64,000 nt of DNA from Ktedonobacter racemifer DSM 44963 (GCF_000178855.1 NZ_ADVG01000003.1:434001-498000), one strand, 5' to 3'; shown: positions 1 through 9,078, counted from the first letter of the stretch. Program-made: numbers and translations. Notes: generated by a model from the sequence alone, not told the origin.

Positions 1-802
1 TGCGTTGGGCAGCAAAAGTTTTACTCTCTTGGCGAAGGCGCATCAGGATGTCCTCTGCTTTCTCTCCCTTGAGGTCAGAAAGAGTATGAAATGGTCCAAC
101 AGAGGCTTCGTAGTAGTGCGCCTTTGTGCCACAAATGTCTCTCTTACCCGTCGGGGTAAGCTCACTAGAGCAAGGTGAGTAACACAGCGACTTATTCGCC
201 CACGTAAGTGGACGGAGATACCTTCAACCGAAAGGACTGAAGGGAAAGTAGCATGTCGTGTAAAATGCTGGTGAAGCTCCAGTCCCAGGAGCCAGAGGGA
301 AGTCAAGCGAAGCTGTATAAGGTGAAGTCTTGATTGGCTGAATCCAAGTCATGGCGGAAAAACGCCAGCCCACAGGAGAAGGGACTATCGCCTGTGTTCA
401 ACGTGCAGGGGAACGGTACTACTTCCCCTGCAAGCTCTCGTTGGAGCCAGCCTGCAAGGAGCAGGAAGTGACGAAATGGGCACCTACGTACAGACTGAGA
501 CATTTGGAGGAACTGAGGGATCGCCTAAACGCTGTAAAGCGCAAGGTGACGGAGCGACCATACGAGTCGGATTTTATCTGACAAAGGGTCGCAGGAGGCC
601 AGACTCAAAAGTGGCGGTTGACATGGATGTGTCAAAAGACCGCTGTGGGAGTCGTGTTGAAAAGACACTGGCCTCTGGAGAGCGTAGTGCATCGAAAGGT
701 GCATGCTGCGTTCGGAGGGGAGGGGTTGGTGCTCCTGAATCATCAGGACCCGGCCTCTTACCCTACATGATAGAGAAAGAGCGATGAGGAATCAGCTAGC
801 AT
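1..802 (-). pseudogene. unidentified gene, 5' part, split by an antisense group II intron
   Basis: On the minus strand an ATG at 802 opens twelve codons (MLADSSSLFLYH) that end exactly at 767. If the intron at 116-766 is removed, the same frame continues from 115 to the window edge with no stop (YYEASVGPFHTLSD and onward). The clean crossing of the frame shows that the two parts were one gene before insertion. I do not recognise the product; the visible part is soluble-looking and has no signal peptide. The intron is on the other strand, so it cannot be spliced from this mRNA and the gene is probably inactive. Its 3' end lies outside the window. Confidence 0.6.
116..766 (+). mobile_element. 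ORF-less group II intron (intron 1)
   Basis: The element begins with GTGCGCC, the usual bacterial group II 5' end. Domain V is at about 678-716, with a GAGC start, a CGAA-capped helix and a GTTC end. Domain VI follows and ends TTACCCTAC at 766; the candidate bulged branch-point A is at 760, seven bases from the 3' end. It is about 650 nt long and has no reverse transcriptase frame, so the ribozyme is present but mobility and probably splicing need a protein from elsewhere. Its domain I blocks (such as the segment around 476-560) resemble introns A and B near 39-40 kb, so it belongs to the same family. Its borders are fixed by the interrupted minus-strand reading frame. Confidence 0.8.
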
Positions 803-995
803 CAAGTTCTTCTGCAAGGTAAGCTCCTTCTGTTCTTTGTCTCATCAAAAACGTTAACACTAGTCATATCGCCAATATACAGGAATGGGGATATCAAACA
901 GCTCTGATCTATGGAATTGCCTGAGACCTGTAAGATATATCTTGTGTTATTATAAAGCTAATCAATATGCAAGAAAGCGAACTACAAAAAGACTT

Positions 996-1673
996 ATGCT
1001 AACCTATGATACTTTGCTCTTCGATCTCGATGGCACGCTGACCGATCCCAAGCCAGGCATTACGAAGTCCGTGCAGTACGCCCTGGCACGCTTTAACATA
1101 GATGTTCCTGATCTTGATATACTCGCCCCCTTTATCGGCCCGCCCCTGGCCGAGTCTTTCCACAATTACTATGGCTTTACACCCGAGCAGGCCCAACAGG
1201 CCATAGCTTACTATCGCGAGTATTTCGCTGAAACTGGACTATACGAAAACGCGGTCTTCCCAGGTATTCCCGCGCTGCTTGCTGACCTGCGTGCCAGCAA
1301 CAAGCGCCTGCTGGTCGCGACCTCCAAGCCTACAATTTTCGCCGAGCGCATTCTGGCCCATTTCGATCTAGCACACTATTTTGAGCTTATCGCAGGCAGC
1401 GAACTGGATGGGACACGCATCGACAAGGCCGAGGTCATTGCTTACGCTCTAGCATCGCTTCCAACTCCAGCTTACCAGAACGCAATCATGATTGGTGACC
1501 GCAAACACGACATCATCGGCGCGCAGCAAAATGGCCTTCCCTCTATCGCCGTCACCTATGGCTATGGCTCCTACGAGGAGCTCCAGAGCCAGCAGCCCAC
1601 GCACCTGGTAGATAGTGTAGCGGGTCTCGCTACCTTACTTGAACACGGAACAACAATAAGCGCTTCCATTTAG
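996..1673 (+). CDS. HAD-superfamily hydrolase, phosphoglycolate phosphatase-like
   Basis: A 225-residue cytoplasmic phosphatase of HAD subfamily IA. Motif I is FDLDGTLTD at residues 8-16, with the nucleophile and acid/base aspartates; motif II is the ATSKP region; motif III lysine is in DKAEV; motif IV is GDRKHD. The cap domain lies between motifs I and II. The long upstream extension of the frame to 885 has no family match, so I start at ATG 996, just before motif I. The RBS is weak. Substrate cannot be told from sequence; GDRKHD-type members include phosphoglycolate phosphatases and 5'-nucleotidases. It is monocistronic and followed by a strong terminator. Confidence 0.85.
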   Translation: MLTYDTLLFDLDGTLTDPKPGITKSVQYALARFNIDVPDLDILAPFIGPPLAESFHNYYGFTPEQAQQAIAYYREYFAETGLYENAVFPGIPALLADLRASNKRLLVATSKPTIFAERILAHFDLAHYFELIAGSELDGTRIDKAEVIAYALASLPTPAYQNAIMIGDRKHDIIGAQQNGLPSIAVTYGYGSYEELQSQQPTHLVDSVAGLATLLEHGTTISASI

Positions 1674-1692
1674 TTACTGTTCCAGCTTTAGC

Positions 1693-1744
1693 AGTACAGT
1701 GCTTGCCAGGTTCTACAATTGCAGAATTTGGCAAGCACTGTACT
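1693..1744 (+). terminator. hairpin terminator after the HAD gene
   Basis: Sixteen-base arms (AGTACAGTGCTTGCCA and its perfect complement) are at 1693-1708 and 1729-1744 with a 20-nt loop. It lies about 20 bases after the stop codon. There is no clear T-tract. Confidence 0.7.
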
Positions 1745-1823
1745 ATTCCGCCTTAAAACCGCTACACACCTAAAATTATCCCTCTTTTCTGCTTGCGCCT
1801 TCAAGAGAAAGCTGTTATAGTAT

Positions 1824-1862
1824 TTAACATTCCCTTAACAATTGGTTAACATTCCCTTAATA
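1824..1862 (+). promoter_or_regulatory. PhoP box: four TTAACA-type repeats at 11-base period
   Basis: TTAACA occurs at 1824, 1835 and 1846, and TTAATA at 1857, each separated by exactly five bases. This is the arrangement known for Gram-positive PhoP binding sites. It lies about 150 bases upstream of the phosphate symporter start at 2012, so induction by phosphate starvation through a PhoPR-type system is inferred. Confidence 0.75.
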
Positions 1863-2011
1863 TTAAATGTATGATTTTCACGTCCAAACTGCCGGTTGCC
1901 GGGTTATACACAAAGTCGGAATCTCTCGATTGAGAGCTACCAGCCAGAAAGGAAACCCACTAGCAGAAGAGGTAGAGGCATTTCCCGACAAGGATGAGAG
2001 GAGGCCCCTTT

Positions 2012-3637
2012 ATGCATTTGCCAACATCGCCCACCACAGTGGTGAGTTTTTTAATTGCAGGCGTCCTGCTGCTCCTCTATGGAGTACAGCAAATTTCTGA
2101 TATCTTTCAGAAGACAATGAGCGTCCGTTTGCGTAGCGCCCTGGCGACGCTGTCACGTCGCCCCTGGATGGCGCTACTGCTCGGACTGATCACCACTGCG
2201 ATTACACAGAGTTCTAGCGCCACATCCAGCCTGCTTGTTGGTCTCGTCAATACGCAATTTATTACCCTGACGACGGCTTTTTTTATGTTGCTGGGAGCCA
2301 ACATTGGCTCTACCCTGGTTGTCCAGTTGCTAGCCTTACATATTACGGATCACGCCCTGGAGATCCTGGGACTGGGCACCGCCATAGCATTCTTCACCCG
2401 CCGTTCTAAGCTACGCCCGCTTGGGAAGGCTTTTTTTGCCTTTGGCTTGATTACGGTTGGATTGGCGGCACTAGAAGCTGGGAGCCGTCCCGTCGCTGCC
2501 AGTCCTCTTACAGCAGACGTACTACAAGCCATGGTCAACGCTCCTATTGTTCTGGCTCTTATTGGCGCCATCCTCTCAATCGCCTTTACCTCAAGCGCAG
2601 CCTCTATCGGCCTGGTCATCGTCCTGGCAGGCAATGGAGCGCTACTGCCTATCGCAGCCCTCGCAATCATGCTGGGTACAAACGTTGGCAATACCTTCAC
2701 AGCCCTTTTATCCGCCTTGAGTGGTTCGTCCCGCGTCGGGCGTCGCCTGGCCTACCTGCATACCGGAACTAAACTCATAGGCGTGACTGTGGCGTTCCTC
2801 CTGCTTCAGCCGCTGGCTCAGTTACTCTCCCATCTGGGGAATGGTGGGACGCAGGTCGCTATCGCGCATATGGGGCTGAATATCGCCCTGGCACTGGTCT
2901 TCGCTCCCCTGGCAACACCACTGGTACGCCTGGTAACGGCCCTGGTACCCGATCAGGAGAGTCAAAGCGTAGACGGACCACGCCATCTTGATCCAGAAGC
3001 CCTGGCAACACCGGCCGTTGCCCTCGGCCAGGCTATGCGCGAGATTGTGCGCATGACTGACCTGGTCACGGTTATGCTTAAACGTGGTATTCTGGCCTTT
3101 GATGAAGAAAGTGATAATGTTCCCAGGCATATTGACCAGCTTGACGACCAGCTCGATGATTTAGAAGAAGCTGTGAAAAGCTACCTGACCCGGCTTGATG
3201 AAGAACAGATGACAGAGCAACAGTCGCGGCGTGAGCTAGCTCTACTATACATTGTAACAGATCTAGAGGCGATTGGCGATATTATTGATAAACAGATCGT
3301 CCGGCTCGCACAGCGCAAACAGCGTGAACAGGTCGTCTTCTCAGAGGAGGGCTGGCAGGATCTTATTACCTTTTATCAGGAAGTGCAGCTCGCGGTACAG
3401 CAGGTGCTGGCAGCGCTGGCGTCGCAAGATCCAACCCTTGCCACGGAATGCCTCACCCACAAAGCGGTTCTCACCCAAACCAAGCGCGCGCTCCATCTGC
3501 GTCATGTACGCCGCCTGCAACAGAGGGTCGCGCCCAGCCTCTCTTCAAGCGCCATTCACCTCGACCTACTCAACGCCATGAGCCGCGTTCTATCCCACGC
3601 CTTTAATATCGCGACCATCGTTCAAGGCGAGATGTAG
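2012..3637 (+). CDS. Na+/phosphate symporter with C-terminal PhoU-like domain
   Basis: A 541-residue inner-membrane protein of the NptA/PNaS family (Na/Pi cotransporter II-related). The N-terminal ~320 residues carry two inverted Na/Pi repeats with the QSSSATSS signature in the first (about residues 65-72) and TSSAAS in the second, embedded in hydrophobic segments. The last ~200 residues are helical and charged (RHIDQLDDQLDDLEE), like PhoU. ATG 2012 is chosen because AGAGGAGG sits eight bases upstream; the frame is open a few codons further back. It imports phosphate with sodium. A PhoP box precedes it, which agrees with the function. Monocistronic. Confidence 0.9.
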   Translation: MHLPTSPTTVVSFLIAGVLLLLYGVQQISDIFQKTMSVRLRSALATLSRRPWMALLLGLITTAITQSSSATSSLLVGLVNTQFITLTTAFFMLLGANIGSTLVVQLLALHITDHALEILGLGTAIAFFTRRSKLRPLGKAFFAFGLITVGLAALEAGSRPVAASPLTADVLQAMVNAPIVLALIGAILSIAFTSSAASIGLVIVLAGNGALLPIAALAIMLGTNVGNTFTALLSALSGSSRVGRRLAYLHTGTKLIGVTVAFLLLQPLAQLLSHLGNGGTQVAIAHMGLNIALALVFAPLATPLVRLVTALVPDQESQSVDGPRHLDPEALATPAVALGQAMREIVRMTDLVTVMLKRGILAFDEESDNVPRHIDQLDDQLDDLEEAVKSYLTRLDEEQMTEQQSRRELALLYIVTDLEAIGDIIDKQIVRLAQRKQREQVVFSEEGWQDLITFYQEVQLAVQQVLAALASQDPTLATECLTHKAVLTQTKRALHLRHVRRLQQRVAPSLSSSAIHLDLLNAMSRVLSHAFNIATIVQGEM

Positions 3638-3837
3638 AGCATCCCAGACCCCCACTTTTATTTCGCACCACATAGCCGGAGTATGCTTATTGCACTCACC
3701 AGCCGTCCCATCTTGAATAGAACACAGCATAGATATATGCCATAATACATTGTAAGTTCGATGAAGACAGAGCATTAGTGTGCTCCGACAAACCACTATT
3801 GCATAACGCGATGGTGCATCTCTTCAGGGAGGGCGAG

Positions 3838-4845
3838 ATGAAATTAACGCAGCATCCCGAGTATCAGCGGGTCTATATAGCCAATGAGGAGGCTTTTCAC
3901 CTCTGTGAACAGGCCATCATCCTGTGGCGAGCGCGCAACGAGCCGATCTCGGTGCCAGCATATGGGCTTACCTGGACCTATGAGTCAGCACGGGAGTTTG
4001 TGCGCGAACTCTCAGCCTTATTTCAAGAGTATAACCACGTCCTCTGGAACGGCTTCAACTACTGCCGTCAGTGCGGTGGGCAATGCTGCGTCGCGGATGC
4101 CTCGAACGTCCAGCCTTTTGATCTACTCGCGATAACACTCCTCGACCAGTCTGCACCCGTGCTTCCAGAAAACATTAGTGCCAGCGAGCGCCAATGCATC
4201 TATCTCGTCAACCGCCAATGTTCCTGGCCCGCTGAGTGGCGAACCATCAAATGCTGGTCCTTTTACTGCCTGGGTACTGGTCCCTGGCGGCCCGGAGCCT
4301 TGATCAGCGAGTTGCGCGGCGAGATTACCTGTGAACTCCAACAGCTCGTCCGCACGCGTCTTCCCCTACCACTCCAGCGTTATGAGACCATTCAGGGACT
4401 GGCGCTAGCGGACGCCCTCGACGATCCTGTCGCCTTCTCTGAGGCCATCCACAACGCCCTCTTTGAGATTTTTGTTGATCCTCTCAACGAAGTATATCCC
4501 ATCATTGATCTCCAATTGGGAAATAACAATAGTAACACTCCTTCTGAACCGAGAGGCGCTCTCACAACAAGCCTGTTACTAGATGACCAGGTTGCCACTT
4601 TCATCGCAGAGGCGGTCGAGGAGGCCTGCGAGACACCTCCGGTGGTGCCGGCAGAGCTTACCATCTCAGTTGAGCAACTCTTGCAAGACCTGGAGGCCTT
4701 GCAATGGATCATCGAGGGCCATCCCTCCCATGAATCCCAACTGCTACATGAGATGTACCTTCACTACGCCAACGCGCCAGCTCCCGCGCCTGGATACCCC
4801 CCCAGCATCTGGTACCGCATGCGCGACTATTTGAGCAAGATGTAA
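3838..4845 (+). CDS. conserved Cys-rich protein with CxxCxxxCC motif
   Basis: A 335-residue protein of unknown function. The motif CRQCGGQCC at about residues 76-84, with further cysteines near 119, 127, 139 and 144 (YLVNRQCSW, IKCWSFYCLG), resembles the YkgJ-type metal/Fe-S binding pattern. No membrane segment or signal peptide is visible. The C-terminal half is acidic and helical. ATG 3838 is chosen because GGGAGGGCG lies directly upstream; a longer start at 3778 has no RBS. Neighbours give no functional clue. Metal binding is inference; the enzymatic role, if any, is unknown. Confidence 0.7.
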   Translation: MKLTQHPEYQRVYIANEEAFHLCEQAIILWRARNEPISVPAYGLTWTYESAREFVRELSALFQEYNHVLWNGFNYCRQCGGQCCVADASNVQPFDLLAITLLDQSAPVLPENISASERQCIYLVNRQCSWPAEWRTIKCWSFYCLGTGPWRPGALISELRGEITCELQQLVRTRLPLPLQRYETIQGLALADALDDPVAFSEAIHNALFEIFVDPLNEVYPIIDLQLGNNNSNTPSEPRGALTTSLLLDDQVATFIAEAVEEACETPPVVPAELTISVEQLLQDLEALQWIIEGHPSHESQLLHEMYLHYANAPAPAPGYPPSIWYRMRDYLSKM

Positions 4846-5218
4846 TTAAGCGCGGCAAACAAACGTGCTTACCGTATTACCTCCGGATATCCAGCAGCAC
4901 CAGGGCATGGCTCTTGCCCGCTGAAAGCGCGCACGATAGCGTAGCGCCCATCGGGCGAGCAGCTCAGGTGTCGTACGAGAGACGAGAGGTCGAAGCTGGT
5001 ACATTTTTGAGCATAAGAGGATAAATTGGTCTACTGACAACCAATATTGCCCAAAAATAATTCCTGAATGGCATATACGTGGAGGCAAGGTATCAGCGCG
5101 CAAACTCATGCCGAAACGTTTGGCGCTCGTTTATCGTGCAGCCTGCGTGAGTAACTCTCACCTGGCTGCTACTCAACGATAGAAAGCCAGGACAGCAACA
5201 CAGAAAGGATAGAACGCG
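4846..5218. other. gene-free stretch
   Basis: No convincing reading frame. The minus-strand frame at 4846-5109 has no RBS and no family features. The last 60 bases hold the leader and RBS of the following small gene. Confidence 0.5.
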
Positions 5219-5443
5219 ATGCAAGAGCCGCAAAGCACCTCTACACAAAACGATGTATATAATGTAGTTAGCGTACTATACCACTCATTACGGGAAGCAC
5301 AGACCTGTGAGTGCTACAAGCAAGACGCCCAGAGCCAGGGGCAGCAAGAGATTGCTCAATTCTTTAATGATGAGCAGCAAGCTGCCAACAAACACGCCGA
5401 ACAGGCCAGAAATCTGCTCAGCCAGATAAGAAGTGATCGCTAG
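5219..5443 (+). CDS. small helical protein, ferritin/rubrerythrin-like fragment fold
   Basis: A 74-residue hydrophilic protein starting with ATG after a GAAAGGAT ribosome binding site. It is predicted to be two amphipathic helices. The region NVVSVLYHSLREAQTC and the later QEIAQFFNDEQQAANKH resemble one helical hairpin of ferritin-like proteins, with Glu and His residues placed as in metal sites, but a full four-helix bundle is too long to fit. It may dimerise or be a non-metal relative. It is followed by a strong terminator and appears monocistronic. Confidence 0.6.
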   Translation: MQEPQSTSTQNDVYNVVSVLYHSLREAQTCECYKQDAQSQGQQEIAQFFNDEQQAANKHAEQARNLLSQIRSDR

Positions 5444-5514
5444 CTTGAAAGAGGAAAAGGGGCTTACCCTGAGCGCCGCAGGCACGAAGGATAGCAACCC
5501 GTCAAGAAAAACAC

Positions 5515-5556
5515 AAAGAAGGTATTCGGGGGCAAATGTCCTCGAATACCTTCTTT
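5515..5556. terminator. bidirectional terminator between convergent genes
   Basis: Seventeen-base arms with one mismatch (left AAAGAAGGTATTCGGGG) are at 5515-5531 and 5540-5556. The right arm ends in TTCTTTATTT, giving a T-rich tail for the plus strand and an A-rich one for the minus strand. It separates the small gene (plus) from the propeller gene (minus). Confidence 0.75.
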
Positions 5557-5584
5557 ATTTCTCATCAGATCCGTGAAAACCTGC

Positions 5585-7180
5585 TTATTCGGCCACCTCC
5601 AGAGCTGACACGCTGTGAGCAATGCTAAACTGCCATGCCAGGGTGCCGTCCGCCTTATAGGCATAGACCTTGGTTCCCAATGAAAACTTGGAATCGAAAG
5701 AATTGCAGTCGGCGACATAAATCATGCCATTAGCCGCAACTGGATTGAGCATGACACCCAGGGTAACGGGCTTCTGCCATTTTTGGTTGCCAGTGCTGGC
5801 GTCCAGCGCGGTCGTCGTATGACCATTGCCATCTGGACCTCCATAAGTTGGCGCATAGACGACACCATCGACAACTACAGGAGCGCTCTGTACCGAGCCA
5901 TCCACGGCTTTTGACCAGTTTTTCTGCCCATTCTGGATATTGTAGGAATAGACCGTACCCACGAATACATTCCCATCGCTTGGGCTGGACTGCTGGATAC
6001 CCAGGTACACAGCATTCTTATCCAGAGCGATATCAAAGACCTGACCAGGGATGTCTCCTGTTTTCCATAGCCGCTTGCCGCTCAGCGTATCGTATGCCTC
6101 GATGTCTGAATGGCTGCCACCCACCTCACTCGTGTAATCAAAGGAGGCATACACCACGCCATTCACGATATACGGGCGCGTCACGTAGAACTGCTCATGT
6201 GATACTGGCTGCTTCCAGATGACGGTACCATCCGTTGCTTTGGTAACATACAGGCCGTGATCGGTGCCCAGGTACAGCTTACCCGCGTTCCACGTCATAG
6301 AAGTAATAGCCATCTGGAAAGAGTAGCTCCGCTTCTCAACGCCTGTGCTCGCGCTAAAGATGTGGATATCCGATTTGGAAGAGCCTTTATCAGAATAGGT
6401 ACCCGCATTGACATAGACCAGGCCATCGCCGAGCGCCATATCTGTTAATCCCCCGGTGTGTAGACTCTTATTCCAGAAGACAGTACCATCCTGCGCGTTA
6501 AGAGCTATAATGCCCTGCTGTGCCGATGAACTACTCCCACCACCAACCAAAGCAAAGAGAGTATTGCCGCTCAAGATGATGCGGGTGATGCCTAGATTGG
6601 GCGTTTTCACAACTGGAGATTGATCAAGCTTTACGGTATAGTTCCAGATCACCTTTCCCGTCTGTGGATCGATCTTGGTCACGCCACTGTCCCCGCCAAT
6701 ATATACGCCAGAGGGCGTCTTCACCTGGAGATTGGGTGCATTGGTAACATGTGTATTCCCTGAAGAGGCGGGACCGTTGTGTTGCCCGCGTGCGACGTTT
6801 AGGACGGCGATCAGGCTTCCCACCAGGAGGGCCATAAAGAGTACCGCCGCAATCATGCCAAAGCGGCGCATAAACGTCGAAGGTGACTTGGCTTTATCTT
6901 GTTGAGTATGCTGTCCTTGCATATATCGAAACCTTTCAAATTCTAATGGTTTGTTGTTTTGAGAAATTCTCTTTGTCCAGGGATTTTTCCCAAAGCCTGT
7001 GTCTGTACCCAGATCCAGGCGCTCCCATACTCGCTCCAGTGAGCGCAGATCACTCCTGTAGAGGCCTTGTAGATCGTGTACAGTGCGCGTCTCTTCATTG
7101 GGATGGCTCCCAGTTTGCAGTAACGCCTCGATCTGCTCATCTACAATCCTCGGGTTAAAGTACTCTTTATCGTCCATCAT
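5585..7180 (-). CDS. membrane-anchored PQQ-like beta-propeller protein
   Basis: A 531-residue protein. The first ~100 residues are cytoplasmic and charged; one membrane segment follows (RRFGMIAAVLFMALLVGSL); the rest is an extracellular eight-bladed PQQ-like propeller with repeats such as GVTKIDPQTGKVIWNYTV and VFWNKSLHTGG. No PQQ-dehydrogenase catalytic residues are recognised, so it probably acts as a scaffold or sensor. ATG 7180 overlaps the end of the sigma factor gene by 14 bases, with GAGGAG upstream, so the two are translationally coupled. The cytoplasmic tail could act as an anti-sigma segment; this is inference from the gene pair. Confidence 0.8.
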   Translation of the reverse strand: MMDDKEYFNPRIVDEQIEALLQTGSHPNEETRTVHDLQGLYRSDLRSLERVWERLDLGTDTGFGKNPWTKRISQNNKPLEFERFRYMQGQHTQQDKAKSPSTFMRRFGMIAAVLFMALLVGSLIAVLNVARGQHNGPASSGNTHVTNAPNLQVKTPSGVYIGGDSGVTKIDPQTGKVIWNYTVKLDQSPVVKTPNLGITRIILSGNTLFALVGGGSSSSAQQGIIALNAQDGTVFWNKSLHTGGLTDMALGDGLVYVNAGTYSDKGSSKSDIHIFSASTGVEKRSYSFQMAITSMTWNAGKLYLGTDHGLYVTKATDGTVIWKQPVSHEQFYVTRPYIVNGVVYASFDYTSEVGGSHSDIEAYDTLSGKRLWKTGDIPGQVFDIALDKNAVYLGIQQSSPSDGNVFVGTVYSYNIQNGQKNWSKAVDGSVQSAPVVVDGVVYAPTYGGPDGNGHTTTALDASTGNQKWQKPVTLGVMLNPVAANGMIYVADCNSFDSKFSLGTKVYAYKADGTLAWQFSIAHSVSALEVAE

Positions 7181-7727
7181 GTGTCTCCTCACCATCCATG
7201 TTGTAGATTCCCCGCAAACTGTTGAGCGCGCGGGAGAGCATGACACGCACCGCCGCCTCGCTCTTGTTGACCAATGTTGCGATTTCAGGGCTACGCAGGC
7301 CGTGGGCGAAGCGTAAGCGCACCACCTCCTGCTGCACCTCTGAAAGCGAGAGCAAACGCTCACGCACCTGGGCATGCGCCTCATTGCGTAAAGCGACAAA
7401 TTCTGGCGCATCCATCTCGTCCCCCAGCAGATCCTCTACTACATCCTCCAGATTCGTGTGAGTGCGATGTTTGGCGCGCCGGTGATGATCCATCACCTTG
7501 TTGTGCGCCACACTCCAGAGCCAGCCTTTTCGCTTATATTCATTCAGCTTACCAAGCAATTTGCTCTCTAGCGCGACTGTAAACACCTCCAATAAGATAT
7601 CTTCCGCATCCTCCTGAGAAAGTACTTGCCGACGTATATACATCATTATGGCCGGCGCATAACGTGTATATAATTCGGCCACCAGGGCCTTATGGTCCAG
7701 GTTTATTTGCTGCTTAAACAATTGCAT
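7167..7727 (-). CDS. ECF-type RNA polymerase sigma factor
   Basis: A 186-residue sigma-70 family protein. Region 2 is at about residues 12-80 (LYTRYAPAIMMYIRRQ, EDAEDILLEVF, KGWLWSVAHNKVMDHHRR) and region 4 at 120-175 (LSEVQQEVVRLRFAHGL, then the helix-turn-helix EIATLVNKSEAAVRVMLSRA). The start at ATG 7727 is placed at the normal family length; the upstream extension is not sigma-like. It overlaps the propeller gene, which may encode its membrane partner. It should direct core polymerase to a small regulon, unknown here. Confidence 0.9.
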   Translation of the reverse strand: MQLFKQQINLDHKALVAELYTRYAPAIMMYIRRQVLSQEDAEDILLEVFTVALESKLLGKLNEYKRKGWLWSVAHNKVMDHHRRAKHRTHTNLEDVVEDLLGDEMDAPEFVALRNEAHAQVRERLLSLSEVQQEVVRLRFAHGLRSPEIATLVNKSEAAVRVMLSRALNSLRGIYNMDGEETHDGR

Positions 7728-7813
7728 CCATGTCCTCAGCAATTTTTCTAGTTTTGAGATCTCATTTGTTCCGTCGCATGAGCAATAAAAAGTGTTACGC
7801 CAAAAATAAAAAG

Positions 7814-7853
7814 AGGCCACATGCACTGTTACTACCGTTATGGCATGTGGCCT
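7814..7853 (-). terminator. rho-independent terminator of the SRPBCC gene
   Basis: Eleven-base perfect arms (AGGCCACATGC / GCATGTGGCCT). On the minus strand the hairpin is followed by TTTTTATTTTTG. Confidence 0.8.
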
Positions 7854-7880
7854 TCTCTCAGAGAAGGAAGTGTTTTCAGG

Positions 7881-8318
7881 CTACCGCGCCTCCAGATACC
7901 ACTTCAAGCGTTGCACAATACGTTCGTTCTCCTTACGAATGGCGCGTACAAGAACCGGCTGCAAAAGGGTTACCAGGCCCTTCGTACGCAACTTCAGTTC
8001 CCTGACAACCTGCGTACCGCCCTCCTTTGGTTGAAGCGTATAACGCACATGAATATCGAGCACGCCCTTGCGCGCCGCCTGGTGAAAAGCGATATGTGAA
8101 TGTGGCTCAAGCGCTATGACCTCGCCCTGCATCTCCGAAGAGGGGCCCTTATCCACATAGGCTGTGCCTACTTGTATCGGGCCATCAGTCGTAATAGTAG
8201 TCTCCCTAAACAGGTTCGACGCCGGTAACCAGGATTTATAACCACGCAGGTCGGCAAGCACCTTGTACACTGTCTCCGGCGGGCGTTGAATGAATGTGGT
8301 GAAGCGCAATTTAGCCAT
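7881..8318 (-). CDS. SRPBCC / polyketide cyclase-like START-domain protein
   Basis: A 145-residue single-domain protein of the SRPBCC fold, which binds hydrophobic ligands in a cavity. The N-terminal FTTFIQRPPETVYKVLADL and the WLPASNL segment are typical, and the C-terminal long helix is present (LLQPVLVRAIRKENERIVQRLK). The start at 8318 is chosen because GGAG lies about 14 bases upstream and the fold begins there; the longer frame overlaps the TetR gene region without family features. It lies 97 bases after the TetR gene on the same strand and may be regulated with it. Ligand unknown. Confidence 0.8.
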   Translation of the reverse strand: MAKLRFTTFIQRPPETVYKVLADLRGYKSWLPASNLFRETTITTDGPIQVGTAYVDKGPSSEMQGEVIALEPHSHIAFHQAARKGVLDIHVRYTLQPKEGGTQVVRELKLRTKGLVTLLQPVLVRAIRKENERIVQRLKWYLEAR

Positions 8319-8415
8319 AATTATTTTTGTTACTCCTTCATTCTTTTCCCTTACATTATCATGCCAGAGAGAATGCCTTGTAAAGTTGCTAGTCTGCTTG
8401 CGCGGAACGCGTGCG

Positions 8416-9078
8416 TTATTCTGACCTCTTTTTTGAAGGAGGTCCGTTATAGATGACGGACAGCCACACCTCCGTGAGGACATCAATGACCTGCTGCTCG
8501 TCGTGAAACGCCGGATGTCCAATTGCTGCAAGATAGTAAATACGCTCGCTCATCCATGTGAGGGTGCTGGCTAAGGTAGACGCATCCACAGAAGTTCGAG
8601 GAGCGCGCCCCGTCGCACGGTCGCGCTCGATGCGATGCGTGGCGGCCTGGGTGAAGCCTTCCATCATTTCCATCCAAAGCGCTGCTAGCCTTTCGTCAGA
8701 ACGCCAATTCTCGACGATCGCTCGCAGCACTGGTGCGTGTTGTATCCAGAGCTGTAATCCCTGGCTCGTTCCTTGTCGTAATGTCTGCTCGGGGGACTCG
8801 ATATCCTCCTCAACCCAGGGCCCTGCTGCTACCTGGGCCTGGTTGACAACGCGTCGAACCAGTTCTCCCAGGACCACGTATTTGCTCTCAAAATAGAAAT
8901 AGAAACTCGCGCGCGAAACCTGGGCGGAACTCAAAATATCGGCGACGCTCAGTTCGTCGAAACGCTGGTGCGCGAGTAACTGTTCAGTGGCGTCCAGGAT
9001 AGCTTTCCGCACATCCCGTTGTTCCGATTCTTCTCGGAAAGTCTTTTGATCGTTACGGCGAGCTTTGTGTCGCGGCAT
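8416..9078 (-). CDS. TetR-family transcriptional regulator
   Basis: A 220-residue repressor. The DNA-binding domain is at about residues 22-70, with the helix-turn-helix FDELSVADILSSAQVSRASFYFYF. The rest is a helical ligand-binding domain (EthR-like, with a C-terminal TetR_C domain). It is transcribed away from the aldo/keto reductase at 9292, and an inverted repeat lies in the shared promoter region, so it probably represses itself and the reductase-glyoxalase pair. Confidence 0.9.
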   Translation of the reverse strand: MPRHKARRNDQKTFREESEQRDVRKAILDATEQLLAHQRFDELSVADILSSAQVSRASFYFYFESKYVVLGELVRRVVNQAQVAAGPWVEEDIESPEQTLRQGTSQGLQLWIQHAPVLRAIVENWRSDERLAALWMEMMEGFTQAATHRIERDRATGRAPRTSVDASTLASTLTWMSERIYYLAAIGHPAFHDEQQVIDVLTEVWLSVIYNGPPSKKRSE

